In this document: piece by piece, positions 1 through 6,542 of the stretch
Position numbering within the stretch: the stretch's first letter is position 1
How the letters are laid out: each line of letters begins with the position of its first letter
Origin: Acidobacteria bacterium UBA6911
Lineage (GTDB): Bacteria; Acidobacteriota; UBA6911
Direction of reading: 5' to 3'
Assembly: GCA_002451015.1 (NCBI GenBank)
Contig: DKBB01000114.1
Location: forward strand, 1 to 14,655
DNA length: 14,655 nucleotides
Translations under genes and position numbers: made by a program
The notes under the pieces: model-generated
The model's database searches: none
What the model was told of the DNA's origin: nothing
The model's input: only the letters and a program-made list of their open reading frames with translations

Positions 1-187
1 AGGTGAACACAGCGGCGGCGGATGCAGGCTGCGAGGAAAACAGAATCGCCAGATCGAGTCCCTTTTTCTTGATTCCCGCCGAGACTCCGGCTGCCAGGTA
101 TCCTTCCGGAGCCGTTACTCCCCCGTCAATGCTATACCATTTCTGACTTTGGGGCTTTTTCGATTGCTCCATACGGTTCGATTTCAT
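1..187 (-). CDS. argJ: Glutamate N-acetyltransferase ArgJ, N-terminal part (cut by window edge)
   Basis: ArgJ moves the acetyl group from N-acetylornithine to glutamate in the cyclic arginine pathway; some members also use acetyl-CoA. Only the first 62 codons are visible. They contain the family's opening motif [13 protein letters not shown] at about residues 22-34, followed by [11 protein letters not shown] and ASAAAVFT, which match ArgJ N-termini. The ATG at 187 overlaps the TGA of the preceding acetyltransferase gene as ATGA, which implies translational coupling; I see no strong ribosome binding site. A second in-frame ATG lies at 172. It is the most distal visible gene of the arginine operon. 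Whether it is mono- or bifunctional cannot be judged from this fragment. The family call is secure from the N-terminal motif. Confidence 0.9.
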   Translation of the reverse strand, partial: MKSNRMEQSKKPQSQKWYSIDGGVTAPEGYLAAGVSAGIKKKGLDLAILFSSQPASAAAVFT

Positions 188-711
188 AGGTCTAGCACCA
201 TTGCGATCTCATCGCAGGTATTGAACTTAGGACAGTGGAAACATTCGTTGTAAACCTTCAGGGGCAATGAACGGTGCTCCACCCGCACAAAGCCGAAACG
301 GCTGAAAAACTTCGGTTCGTAGGTAAAGCAGAATACCCGGTCGATCTCCCATTCTCTGGCTTCGGATAAAAGACTCTCCACCAGAAAGGTGCCCAGTCGC
401 TTACGGGTCATCGCGTGATCCACCGCCAGGGCTCTTATTTCAGCCAGGTTTTCCCAATAAAGATGAAGCGCCCCGCAAGCCAGCACACGGTCGGTGGAAG
501 ATGCATCGGTTACGATACTGTAATCCCTCAGGTTTTCGTATAGTTGCAGTTCTGTTTTAGGCAGCATTCGCTGCGATTCGGCATAATAATTGATGATGCG
601 GTACATTTCCGCCACATCCGACAAACGGGCTTTCCGAACCAGGGTATTCAGGTCGGGCAAAGGGTTAACCCGGTTCAGGGACTGTGCGTATTCAGGCATT
701 GAAGACTCCAT
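184..711 (-). CDS. argA: Short GNAT-type N-acetylglutamate synthase
   Basis: Likely makes N-acetylglutamate from acetyl-CoA and glutamate, the first step of arginine synthesis. The 175-residue protein is a single GNAT domain, unlike the ~440-residue E. coli ArgA, which has an added kinase-like domain. It resembles the short mycobacterial-type synthase: ACGALHLYW (78-86), EIRALAVD (91-98), the acetyl-CoA loop TRKRLGTFL (102-110) and FFSRFGF (135-141). The tail holds three cysteines (157, 160, 166) in [10 protein letters not shown], followed by DEIAMVLDL, as I recall from related proteins. The ATG at 711 directly abuts the argD stop (TAAATG). An alternative ATG at 699 has a GGAG six bases upstream, so the true start could be either. 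It sits between argD and argJ, which strengthens the assignment over a generic acetyltransferase. Confidence 0.85.
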   Translation of the reverse strand: MESSMPEYAQSLNRVNPLPDLNTLVRKARLSDVAEMYRIINYYAESQRMLPKTELQLYENLRDYSIVTDASSTDRVLACGALHLYWENLAEIRALAVDHAMTRKRLGTFLVESLLSEAREWEIDRVFCFTYEPKFFSRFGFVRVEHRSLPLKVYNECFHCPKFNTCDEIAMVLDL

Positions 712-1938
712 TTAAGATTCCGATTCTATCTCTCCCAGGACTGCATCCAGGGCTGTGAGAAATTCATCCGCGTGTTTTTTCTCAATAATGAACGGAGGCA
801 GAAGGCGCAATACGGTTTCATGTGCCGCATTGGTGATGATTCCCTTTTTCAGCAGCCGCGAAACGGTCTCCTTGGCTGCGGCACCCATTTCAATGCCGAT
901 CATGAATCCCATCCCACGGACTTCTCTTATGGACCTGTGCTGGATCGCCAATTTCTTAATCTCATCCATAAGATACCGCCCCAGGGAATCCACCTTGGCG
1001 ATTAAATTCTCGTCTTCGATGATGCGGAGAACTTCCAGGGCGAACCTGCATGCAAGGGGCCCTCCACCGAAGGTGGTCCCATGGTCACCGGGGCCCAGAC
1101 TCTCCGCAACACGGGCATTCCCCAATACCGCGCCCAGGGGGTACCCTGCGGCTAAGGATTTTGCCAGCGTCATGACATCCGGCTGTATCCCAAAATGTTC
1201 AAAGGCAAAATATTTGCCCGTTCGACCCAGGCCGCACTGGATTTCATCTGCAATTAGCAGCGCATCATGCCGGTCACACAAAACCCGCCCGGCGCGCACA
1301 AAATCTACCGGCAGGGGAACAATTCCGCCCTCACCCTGAACCGGTTCCATCACAAACGCGCAAACACGATCGGAGAACGCCTTTTCCAGGGCTTGTACCG
1401 TAAATTCCTCCACGACCTCGATATCGGGAACCAGGGGGCGGAACGGAGCCTGGTATTTGTCCTGAGTCGTGATGCTGAGAGCTCCGAATGTCCGGCCGTG
1501 GAACGAATTCTTCAGGGTCAAGATTACGGGCTTTCCATTCCCCGCCCGGGCATTGCCGTAAGCCCGCGCGATCTTCAAGGCCGCTTCGACCGCTTCTGTT
1601 CCGCTGTTTGTGAAAAAAGCCTTGGCCATCCCGGACACTTCGACAAGCTTCTTCGCCAGTGCCCCCTGATAGGGGTGATAGAAAAGATTGGAACAATGGA
1701 TCAGCTGCCGCCCCTGCTCGGTTAAAATCCGGGTCAGGCGCGGATGTCCGTATCCGAGAGAATTGACGGAAATACCTCCCAGGAAATCGAGGTACCTTTT
1801 TCCATTCATATCGTAAAGATGAACCCCGGATCCGTGCGAACAGAAAAGCTCCGATCTTTTATAGGTTGCAAAAAGATACTTCTCTTCGAGAGCCGAAATA
1901 TCTTCAGGCGTCAGTGCGATTGCTTTATCAGTTGCCAT
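712..1938 (-). CDS. argD: Acetylornithine aminotransferase (class III, PLP)
   Basis: Converts N-acetylglutamate semialdehyde and glutamate to N-acetylornithine and 2-oxoglutarate in the cytoplasm. The 408-residue protein has the class III aminotransferase layout: NSGTEA (111-116) and SFHGRT (145-150) for cofactor and substrate binding, MEPVQGEGG (197-205), ADEIQCGLGRTG (230-241) with the PLP-pyridine aspartate, and the PLP lysine at about 260 in TLAKSLAAGYPLGA. TTFGGGPLAC (288-297) is the usual motif contributed by the partner subunit. The length is normal for ArgD. Its start overlaps the end of argB by 11 bases and its stop touches the next ATG, so it is translated within the operon. Related ornithine or GABA aminotransferases are possible by sequence alone, but the neighbours settle the role. 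Confidence 0.95.
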   Translation of the reverse strand: MATDKAIALTPEDISALEEKYLFATYKRSELFCSHGSGVHLYDMNGKRYLDFLGGISVNSLGYGHPRLTRILTEQGRQLIHCSNLFYHPYQGALAKKLVEVSGMAKAFFTNSGTEAVEAALKIARAYGNARAGNGKPVILTLKNSFHGRTFGALSITTQDKYQAPFRPLVPDIEVVEEFTVQALEKAFSDRVCAFVMEPVQGEGGIVPLPVDFVRAGRVLCDRHDALLIADEIQCGLGRTGKYFAFEHFGIQPDVMTLAKSLAAGYPLGAVLGNARVAESLGPGDHGTTFGGGPLACRFALEVLRIIEDENLIAKVDSLGRYLMDEIKKLAIQHRSIREVRGMGFMIGIEMGAAAKETVSRLLKKGIITNAAHETVLRLLPPFIIEKKHADEFLTALDAVLGEIESES

Positions 1939-2722
1939 GAATATGCGTTCCCTCCTTCAGCGTGCCACGGACAAACTCTATTAAAATATCGGGCTCGGAT
2001 CCGGGCAGTATGAGAGCATCCCGGACTCCTGCGGCCAGCGCCTCGAGACAGGAAGATGTCTTCGGCAGCATGCCGCCCTTGATTATTCCCCGGGACCGCA
2101 GGCCTGCAATATCCGATCCATTTAAATCGTGCAGTACCGACCCGTTTTCATCCTTTACTCCCGTGACATCGGTAAGGTAGACCAGAGAAGTACAACCCGC
2201 GCCCGAGGCACAGGCTGACGCCATCTGGTCGGCGTTTACATTGTAAAGCTGACCGTCCGGTCCCAGGGCGATGCTTGAGACCACCGGGATCCATCCGGCA
2301 TCGAATACCCTGTCAAAAAATGAACGGCTGACTTCTGAAGGTTTCCCTACGAACCCGATCCCGGACGGACTATTCGGCAGATCCGAGAGAGGGACACAAC
2401 GGACTGCTCCGGCATCCGCACCGCATATCCCGACGGCGCGGTCGCCGGATTGATTCATTTCCGACACGATCTTCTTATTCACTTCCCCGGCCAGAACCAT
2501 CACCGCCGCTTGCAGCGTCTCCGCATCCGTCACCCGGAGACCTTCCGTGAATCTGGATTCTATCTGCATCTGGGACAACCTGCGGTTCAGGCTCTTCCCT
2601 CCACCATGCACCAGTATCACTTCATGCCCCAGCGCGGTGATTCCGGCCACCTGGGCAAGAATAGCAGTGCGTATAGAAGCCTCTTCCAATATGCTGCCTC
2701 CGAGTTTCACTGTTATTCTCAT
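1928..2722 (-). CDS. argB: Acetylglutamate kinase (form without the N-terminal helix)
   Basis: Phosphorylates N-acetylglutamate with ATP, the second arginine step. The amino acid kinase fold is clear: VKLGGSILEE at residues 5-14, VHGGGKSLN, EGLRVTDAET, NVNADQMA, YLTDVTGVKD and GGMLPKTSSCLEA. The chosen ATG at 2722 has GGAG four bases upstream and puts the first beta strand at residue 2. The reading frame stays open upstream to 2884, but that part overlaps argR and lacks family similarity. The 264-residue product starts directly with the kinase core, as in the dimeric E. coli enzyme. It lacks the extra N-terminal helix that arginine-inhibited hexameric enzymes use. Feedback inhibition by arginine is therefore less likely here (inference). 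It lies 50 bases after argR. Confidence 0.95.
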   Translation of the reverse strand: MRITVKLGGSILEEASIRTAILAQVAGITALGHEVILVHGGGKSLNRRLSQMQIESRFTEGLRVTDAETLQAAVMVLAGEVNKKIVSEMNQSGDRAVGICGADAGAVRCVPLSDLPNSPSGIGFVGKPSEVSRSFFDRVFDAGWIPVVSSIALGPDGQLYNVNADQMASACASGAGCTSLVYLTDVTGVKDENGSVLHDLNGSDIAGLRSRGIIKGGMLPKTSSCLEALAAGVRDALILPGSEPDILIEFVRGTLKEGTHIHGN

Positions 2723-2772
2723 AAAACTCCATTCGCCTTTCGGTATCCGCCCGGCAAATTCAGCATCGAAAA

Positions 2773-3216
2773 TCAGGACGGCATAGTCCTGATTTTCTCC
2801 AGCACCTTTCTGCTGACACGACTGTTCTGCGCCAGGACAAATATGGTGTCGTCTCCGGCAACCGTCCCGATAACCTCGGGCCACTTTGCGGCATCGAGGA
2901 CCACTCCCACAGAGTGGGCGTTCCCGGGAGACGTCTTAATAACAACGATATTTCCGGAAACTCCCGTACTCAAAACATACTGCTCCAGTGCCCGGCGAAG
3001 ATGTTCGTTTGGAGCTGCGGGCAACATATCCGCCGGAGACTGATATCTTCCCCGAACTTTGATCAAACCCAGTTCCCGGATATCCCGGGACAAGGTGGAC
3101 TGCGTTACCGGAACATTTTCGCCATTGAGAATCGAAGAAAGTTCTTCCTGGCTCCGCACTGAACTTACTCTGACAATTTCCAGGATCCTTCCCTGCCGGG
3201 CTTTTTTCGTAATCAT
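2773..3216 (-). CDS. argR: Arginine repressor ArgR/AhrC
   Basis: Hexameric arginine-responsive repressor. The 147-residue form has an N-terminal winged helix with the recognition segment VTQSTLSRDIRELGL (37-51) and a C-terminal arginine-binding and oligomerisation domain with KTSPGNAHSVG (94-104) and GTVAGDDTIFV (117-127); the Asp-Asp pair contacts arginine in this family. The ATG at 3216 matches the usual ArgR/AhrC N-terminus. A GTG at 3234 would add six residues, but neither start has a strong ribosome binding site. It is the first gene of the arginine cluster, preceded by a promoter and an ARG-box-like palindrome, so autoregulation is likely. The length is typical. Confidence 0.95.
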   Translation of the reverse strand: MITKKARQGRILEIVRVSSVRSQEELSSILNGENVPVTQSTLSRDIRELGLIKVRGRYQSPADMLPAAPNEHLRRALEQYVLSTGVSGNIVVIKTSPGNAHSVGVVLDAAKWPEVIGTVAGDDTIFVLAQNSRVSRKVLEKIRTMPS

Positions 3217-3237
3217 GGCATCATTCTCGTACACCCA

Positions 3238-3255
3238 AATACATATTTATGCAAT
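3238..3255. promoter_or_regulatory. Candidate ARG box (ArgR operator)
   Basis: The core TACATATTTATGCA (3240-3253) matches 11 of 14 positions of the ARG-box core TGAATWWWWATTCA and is close to palindromic. It lies just downstream of the predicted transcription start of argR, a placement that would let ArgR block its own operon. A second AT-rich dyad (TTATA-CAA-TATAA, 3267-3279) overlaps the -10 box. ARG boxes often come in pairs, but this second one matches the consensus poorly. Confidence 0.5.
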
Positions 3256-3258
3256 GAG

Positions 3259-3293
3259 GAGACTAATTATACAATATAAGTCATCCAGCGCAA
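3259..3293 (-). promoter_or_regulatory. Promoter of the arg operon
   Basis: On the minus strand a perfect -10 box TATAAT (3266-3271) follows a partial -35 box TTGCGC (3288-3293) with a 16-base spacer. Transcription would start near 3259, leaving a leader of about 43 bases before the argR ATG at 3216. The region is AT-rich, unlike the flanking coding sequence. Seen directly; not tested. Confidence 0.65.
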
Positions 3294-3390
3294 GGATATA
3301 CAAGTTTAAAAATCATGCCAGCTCAGTGGGCACACTTCTCCAGAGGCGCGAAGGACAGGTCGATTCCCTTTCCGGAAAGAAGTGCCCATT

Positions 3391-3405
3391 ATGGTCTGAC
3401 ACCAT
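3391..3405. repeat. Solitary REP-like hairpin with CTGAC loop
   Basis: ATGGT-CTGAC-ACCAT forms a 5-bp stem with a 5-base loop. The 13-mer TGGTCTGACACCA occurs again exactly at 4815-4827, and a diverged inverted copy lies at 4732-4749. It stands directly upstream of the candidate promoter of the YkgJ-like gene. Confidence 0.55.
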
Positions 3406-3408
3406 TTC

Positions 3409-3436
3409 TTGTTGGATAGGGGGGAGGGAGTATAAA
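3409..3436 (+). promoter_or_regulatory. Candidate promoter of the YkgJ-type gene
   Basis: TTGTTG (3409-3414), a 16-base G-rich spacer and TATAAA (3431-3436) make a plausible sigma-70-type promoter about 79 bases upstream of the ATG at 3515. The rest of the 298-base divergent gap holds the arg promoter and operator, a weak 7-bp inverted repeat (TGGGCAC at 3327-3333 with GTGCCCA at 3382-3388) and the REP-like hairpin. Confidence 0.4.
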
Positions 3437-3514
3437 AGTCCTATTCATTTTTACGCATCCATTGGATATCATTCGTTTCTTTCTCAATCCCATGGAGGTA
3501 GTCATACAAGGGAA

Positions 3515-4204
3515 ATGAAACAGGACGCAGAAGACATCAGGCAGTGCCTTGGCGAAACGGACAAAGACGCCATCGACAGGGTTGGGGCGCTTTTTATCGA
3601 AGTGGACCAAGCCGCGAAAAAGTTCCAGAGCCTGACAGGGATAAAATGTCCGGAAGGCTGCGGTGAATGCTGCCGCAATTCCAGGGTGGAAACAACCGTA
3701 ATCGAGATGCTGCCCCTGGCTCTCGAGCTATGGAGCCAAAATACAGCCGAATACTGGATGACCCGCATCCATGAGACGCTGGATGATCCGAAATGCATTT
3801 TTTACGAGACACAATCCGGGTCGGCAACACGGGGCAGATGTACGGTATACCCGCAGAGGCCTTTGATCTGCAGGCTCTTCGGGTTTTTTACCGTCAGGAA
3901 TAAATACGGGAAATATGTCTTCGGCAGCTGCCGTGTAATCAAGCAGGAATATCCGGAAGTGTATGCAAATGCCGTAAGGATGCTGGACGAAATAAACCAC
4001 CCGTCCGTCTGCACAGATTATTCGATACGAATTATCGGAATGGATTCGATGTTAGGCAACAGAATGCTGCCTATAAACCGGGCTGCATCCCTTGCTCTGG
4101 AAAAAATCGGATACCGCCTGGAGCATATCGCAAACAATCGCCCTGTTCGCACAGCCGCCCCTCCCGGCGGGACGAGCGAAAACCCTCTATTGCCTAAACG
4201 ATAA
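3515..4204 (+). CDS. YkgJ-family cysteine-cluster (zinc/iron-chelating domain) protein
   Basis: A 229-residue cytoplasmic protein with the CxxCxxCC-type metal-binding domain. It has CPEGCGECC at residues 45-53, then cysteines at 94, 109 and 119 (CTVYPQRPLICR, 109-120) and 139, the full set expected for a bound metal or Fe-S cluster. RPLICRLFGFF is the typical core of the family. No signal peptide or membrane segment is visible, and the last ~30 residues are Pro/Gly/Arg-rich and probably disordered. The ATG at 3515 follows AAGGGA very closely; the frame is open far upstream (to 3059) but that part is antisense to argR and not family-like. The biochemical role of the family is poorly defined. 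It diverges from argR and may form a short unit with the gene at 4335. Confidence 0.85.
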   Translation: MKQDAEDIRQCLGETDKDAIDRVGALFIEVDQAAKKFQSLTGIKCPEGCGECCRNSRVETTVIEMLPLALELWSQNTAEYWMTRIHETLDDPKCIFYETQSGSATRGRCTVYPQRPLICRLFGFFTVRNKYGKYVFGSCRVIKQEYPEVYANAVRMLDEINHPSVCTDYSIRIIGMDSMLGNRMLPINRAASLALEKIGYRLEHIANNRPVRTAAPPGGTSENPLLPKR

Positions 4205-4334
4205 GGATTGAAGCGGCATTCCATCCTTGTTGCAATTCTCAATTTAAAACAAACAAGAACGAAACTTTTTACCTAAATACGTGTTTACCCTTTTTGCGGA
4301 TATGTTCAACATTCATCAAACAAGGGAGACAAAT

Positions 4335-4724
4335 ATGTTCATAATAAAATCAGGTATCAAGCTGGCGGTATTTTGCAGTTTATTGGCACTGCCTCTAATG
4401 GGAATCAGTTATTCCCAGGATGCGACGGACGAATCCGGACAGGCGGCCTATGAACCGGGTTCCGCGAAAAATTTCGGGGAGGCGATCCGGCAAAACAAGC
4501 AATTAAGAGAACGTTACGAGCAATCCAACGCGGAGGATAAGAAAAAAATCCAGGAGCGCTGGGAAAAGAATGAGCAAAAGCGGGGTGAAACGGACGGACA
4601 AAATATGCAGATACGAGAAAAACGCCAGACACAAAAATTATCCGGGACGAAAAGCCGTATTGGTAGAGACGGAACCAGCCGCATGGGAGGACAGAACCGC
4701 GGCGGCGGCGGCCGCAGAAGGTAG
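4335..4724 (+). CDS. Small exported basic protein of unknown function
   Basis: I do not recognise a family. The 129-residue product begins with a clear Sec signal peptide: Lys5 and Lys9, a hydrophobic stretch of about residues 10-25, and probable cleavage near Ser27-Gln28. The mature part is highly charged. Residues 45-85 form a Glu/Lys/Arg/Gln-rich segment likely to be a long helix (KQLRERYEQ, KKKIQERWEK), and residues 100-129 are Gly/Arg-rich, ending RGGGGRRR. There are no cysteines in the mature part. The start is supported by AAGGGAG six bases before the ATG. The pattern suggests a periplasmic protein binding an anionic partner such as LPS, membrane phospholipid or nucleic acid (inference only). 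It lies 130 bases after the YkgJ-type gene and just before a REP-like pair. Confidence 0.7.
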   Translation: MFIIKSGIKLAVFCSLLALPLMGISYSQDATDESGQAAYEPGSAKNFGEAIRQNKQLRERYEQSNAEDKKKIQERWEKNEQKRGETDGQNMQIREKRQTQKLSGTKSRIGRDGTSRMGGQNRGGGGRRR

Positions 4725-4731
4725 TTACTAG

Positions 4732-4834
4732 TTGGTGTCGGACCGGAATGGCTTTAATTTGGAAGCGCGCACCGGTTTTAAGTTGAAAAATCAAGAATAA
4801 ATAAAGTGTAATTCTGGTCTGACACCAATTACAC
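4732..4834. repeat. Inverted pair of REP-like elements (REPIN-like)
   Basis: The arm TTGGTGTCGGACCGGAAT (4732-4749) is the reverse complement, at 16 of 18 positions, of ATTCTGGTCTGACACCAA (4811-4828), with 61 bases between. Each arm can itself fold into a GGT/ACC mini-hairpin. The right arm is extended: GTGTAAT (4806-4812) pairs with ATTACAC (4828-4834) around TGGT-CTGAC-ACCA. The layout and size resemble REP doublets. It fills nearly the whole gap between the small exported protein and lpxK. Confidence 0.6.
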
Positions 4835-4852
4835 GTGTTAATCTACTCTTCT

Positions 4853-5947
4853 ATGCACAGGATCCCGCGGGGGCTTGCCCCATTAGCCTTCATTGCCGGA
4901 CCGATTTATGAAGCGGCTGTACGCTTTAGAAATACTCTCTACGAATCCTCTATCTTGCAAAAGCAGCTGCTTAAAAGCCCGGTGGTCAGTATAGGGAACA
5001 TAACGACGGGCGGGACCGGCAAAACACCGCTGGTAATCTACACGGCAAACAAAATTACGGAATTAGGGTTTATCCCGGCTATCCTGAGCCGGGGATACGG
5101 AAGGCCCAATCCCGGCACAACGCGCATAATATCCCCTGGCAAGTCTATGGACTCCCCGGTTTCGCACATGGGGGACGAACCAGCACTCATTCGCCGCCAT
5201 GTCCCGGAAGCCTGGTTCGGGATCTCAAAGGATAGGTATTCAGCCGGCAGTATCATTGAAGAGCGGACCGACAGGGTGGTATTTATCCTGGACGACGGCT
5301 TTCAACACAGACATCTGCACCGTGACCTTGACATTGTCGTTATCGATCCGATCCAGCAGTTGAAATCCAACCATATTTTCCCGCGCGGAACTTTAAGGGA
5401 GCCTGTATCCGGATTGCACCGCAGCCATGCAATTATCCTGAATGGCATCCGCAACAGCGACAACGTCGATTCCGCGCGAGCCGCAATTGAAGCGCTTCAT
5501 CTTCAGGAAAAGCTCTTTTATTGCGAACAAAGCATCGATAGACTGATTCCTTTTGACATATGGAAACATGCGGACAACCCGACAACGGAATTTTCCAAAC
5601 CAGAATCCGCTTTCGTAACCGCGGCTTTGGGAAATCCCGAACGTTTTCACAGGGATATACTGAATCTTGGTGTCCGAGTTTGCGGCACCTTGTTTTTCAA
5701 AGACCACTACAGGCTGAAATCCGTGGACTGGGCACTCTGTGTGCGGAAGGCTCGAAAAGCTTCCGCCGACGCCATCCTTGTGTCAGAAAAAGATGCGATA
5801 AAAATTTTGAAACCGCCTGATTTTCCGCTCCTGGTGGCCATGCAGACAACCAGGTTCCCCCTTGAGAAAGCTTTTACCGAATTACTGCATCAAGGAATAA
5901 ATGCATCATTGAAGGTTGAACGTCAAACACCACAAGTTCATAACTAA
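4853..5947 (+). CDS. lpxK: Tetraacyldisaccharide 4'-kinase LpxK
   Basis: Phosphorylates the 4' position of the lipid A disaccharide precursor at the inner face of the cytoplasmic membrane. The 364-residue protein has a hydrophobic N-terminal segment (about residues 8-20), the P-loop GNITTGGTGKTP (48-59), SRGYGR (79-84), MGDEPALIRR (106-115) and the conserved LDDGFQHRHLHRDLD (146-160). The length is at the long end of the family. The ATG at 4853 gives the usual spacing to the P-loop; a GTG at 4835 would add six residues, and neither has a visible ribosome binding site. The REP-like pair ends at 4834, directly against the GTG, so leader structure may influence translation. Downstream heptose genes place it in an LPS cluster. 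Confidence 0.93.
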   Translation: MHRIPRGLAPLAFIAGPIYEAAVRFRNTLYESSILQKQLLKSPVVSIGNITTGGTGKTPLVIYTANKITELGFIPAILSRGYGRPNPGTTRIISPGKSMDSPVSHMGDEPALIRRHVPEAWFGISKDRYSAGSIIEERTDRVVFILDDGFQHRHLHRDLDIVVIDPIQQLKSNHIFPRGTLREPVSGLHRSHAIILNGIRNSDNVDSARAAIEALHLQEKLFYCEQSIDRLIPFDIWKHADNPTTEFSKPESAFVTAALGNPERFHRDILNLGVRVCGTLFFKDHYRLKSVDWALCVRKARKASADAILVSEKDAIKILKPPDFPLLVAMQTTRFPLEKAFTELLHQGINASLKVERQTPQVHN

Positions 5948-6357
5948 AAACATTCTGATAAACTTCACAGTATTGTTACGCTGCTTCCATAGAAGTCAGA
6001 CTGGTTTCAACCGTCAACGACGTTTTCGGGTTTTAACGTCAGGACGATCCCGCATGAAACGCGCTTATAGTGCCATCTCCGCCCTTTTGGACATTTTCAG
6101 GCTTGGATGGATACTCCTGGCGGGATTCCACGTTCAATATTTTGATGTTCAAAGGTTCAACGAAACAGTATTTTGTGGTGCCGCAGCCGGTAACTGTAAA
6201 TTTCCGGGCATCCCCCGATTCCCGACCATTTTACACTTTCCCGACCGCGGCAGGTTACTGTAATGAAATGCCTCCATTATAGCGCCGGTATTCCCCCGTT
6301 TGCGTGAGGACGGTCACAAAACGGTAAAAAAGGGCGGAACGTTGCATGTTTAAAGAT

Positions 6358-6451
6358 TTCAGGTTAAAAACAAAAACATCGTTGAAAGTTCCAACGGATA
6401 GACTGATTCCATTAAAGCGAAATAGGTTTCTAACCTGAAGCGATGTTTTTG
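6358..6451. repeat. Crossed inverted repeats (A-B-A'-B')
   Basis: TTCAGGTTA (6358-6366) pairs perfectly with TAACCTGAA (6431-6439), and CAAAAACATCG (6371-6381) pairs perfectly with CGATGTTTTTG (6441-6451). The order is crossed rather than nested, so the two stems are either alternatives or a pseudoknot. The connecting segments of 4 and 1 bases make simultaneous full pairing unlikely. Confidence 0.6.
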
Positions 6452-6470
6452 CCGTTCACGTTCAATGGGT

Positions 6471-6486
6471 AGCGTCCAACGACGCT
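6471..6486. terminator. Weak candidate terminator hairpin upstream of rfaE1
   Basis: AGCGTC-CAAC-GACGCT forms a perfect 6-bp stem with a 4-base loop, followed on the plus strand by TTTAATTT. The T run is broken, so termination would be inefficient; it could equally be part of the structured leader of rfaE1. Confidence 0.3.
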
Positions 6487-6542
6487 TTAATTTATGTACA
6501 ATTGTATTTTGTCGGATTTTCTGCTACATTCGGCCTCCTGAA

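Larger units (their letters stand above)
5948..6542. other. 595-base non-coding stretch rich in inverted repeats
   Basis: No credible gene lies here on either strand. What can be seen: a hairpin GACGTT/AACGTC (6019-6024 with 6035-6040); three GTTCAA units (6133-6138, 6147-6152, 6155-6160); a ten-base direct repeat CACGTTCAAT at 6129-6138 and 6457-6466; a near-direct repeat GGTAACTGTAA (6189-6199) and GGTTACTGTAA (6253-6263); crossed inverted repeats at 6358-6451; and a 6-bp hairpin at 6471-6486. An RNA gene is possible but matches nothing I recognise. Confidence 0.6.

Noticed and set aside
2723..2884. N-terminal extension of argB to a start at 2884
   Set aside because: It overlaps argR in another frame, has no family similarity, and the ATG at 2722 has a well-placed GGAG.
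3059..3514. Upstream extension of the YkgJ-type reading frame
   Set aside because: The first part is antisense to argR and the rest covers promoter and repeat sequence; the cysteine-cluster family begins close to the ATG at 3515.
4831..4838. Palindrome ACACGTGT, seen in shorter form (ACACGTGT) near 7532 as well
   Set aside because: An eight-base palindrome occurring twice is not significant alone; at 4831 it is mostly accounted for by the REP-like arm.
5916..6263. A 115-codon plus-strand open frame after lpxK
   Set aside because: It overlaps the end of lpxK, has no recognisable motif or ribosome binding site, and reads like translated repeat-rich DNA.
5537..6410. Exact 14-base repeat GATAGACTGATTCC at 5537-5550 (in lpxK) and 6397-6410
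   Set aside because: One 14-base match in a window of this size is close to chance expectation, and the flanks do not extend the match.
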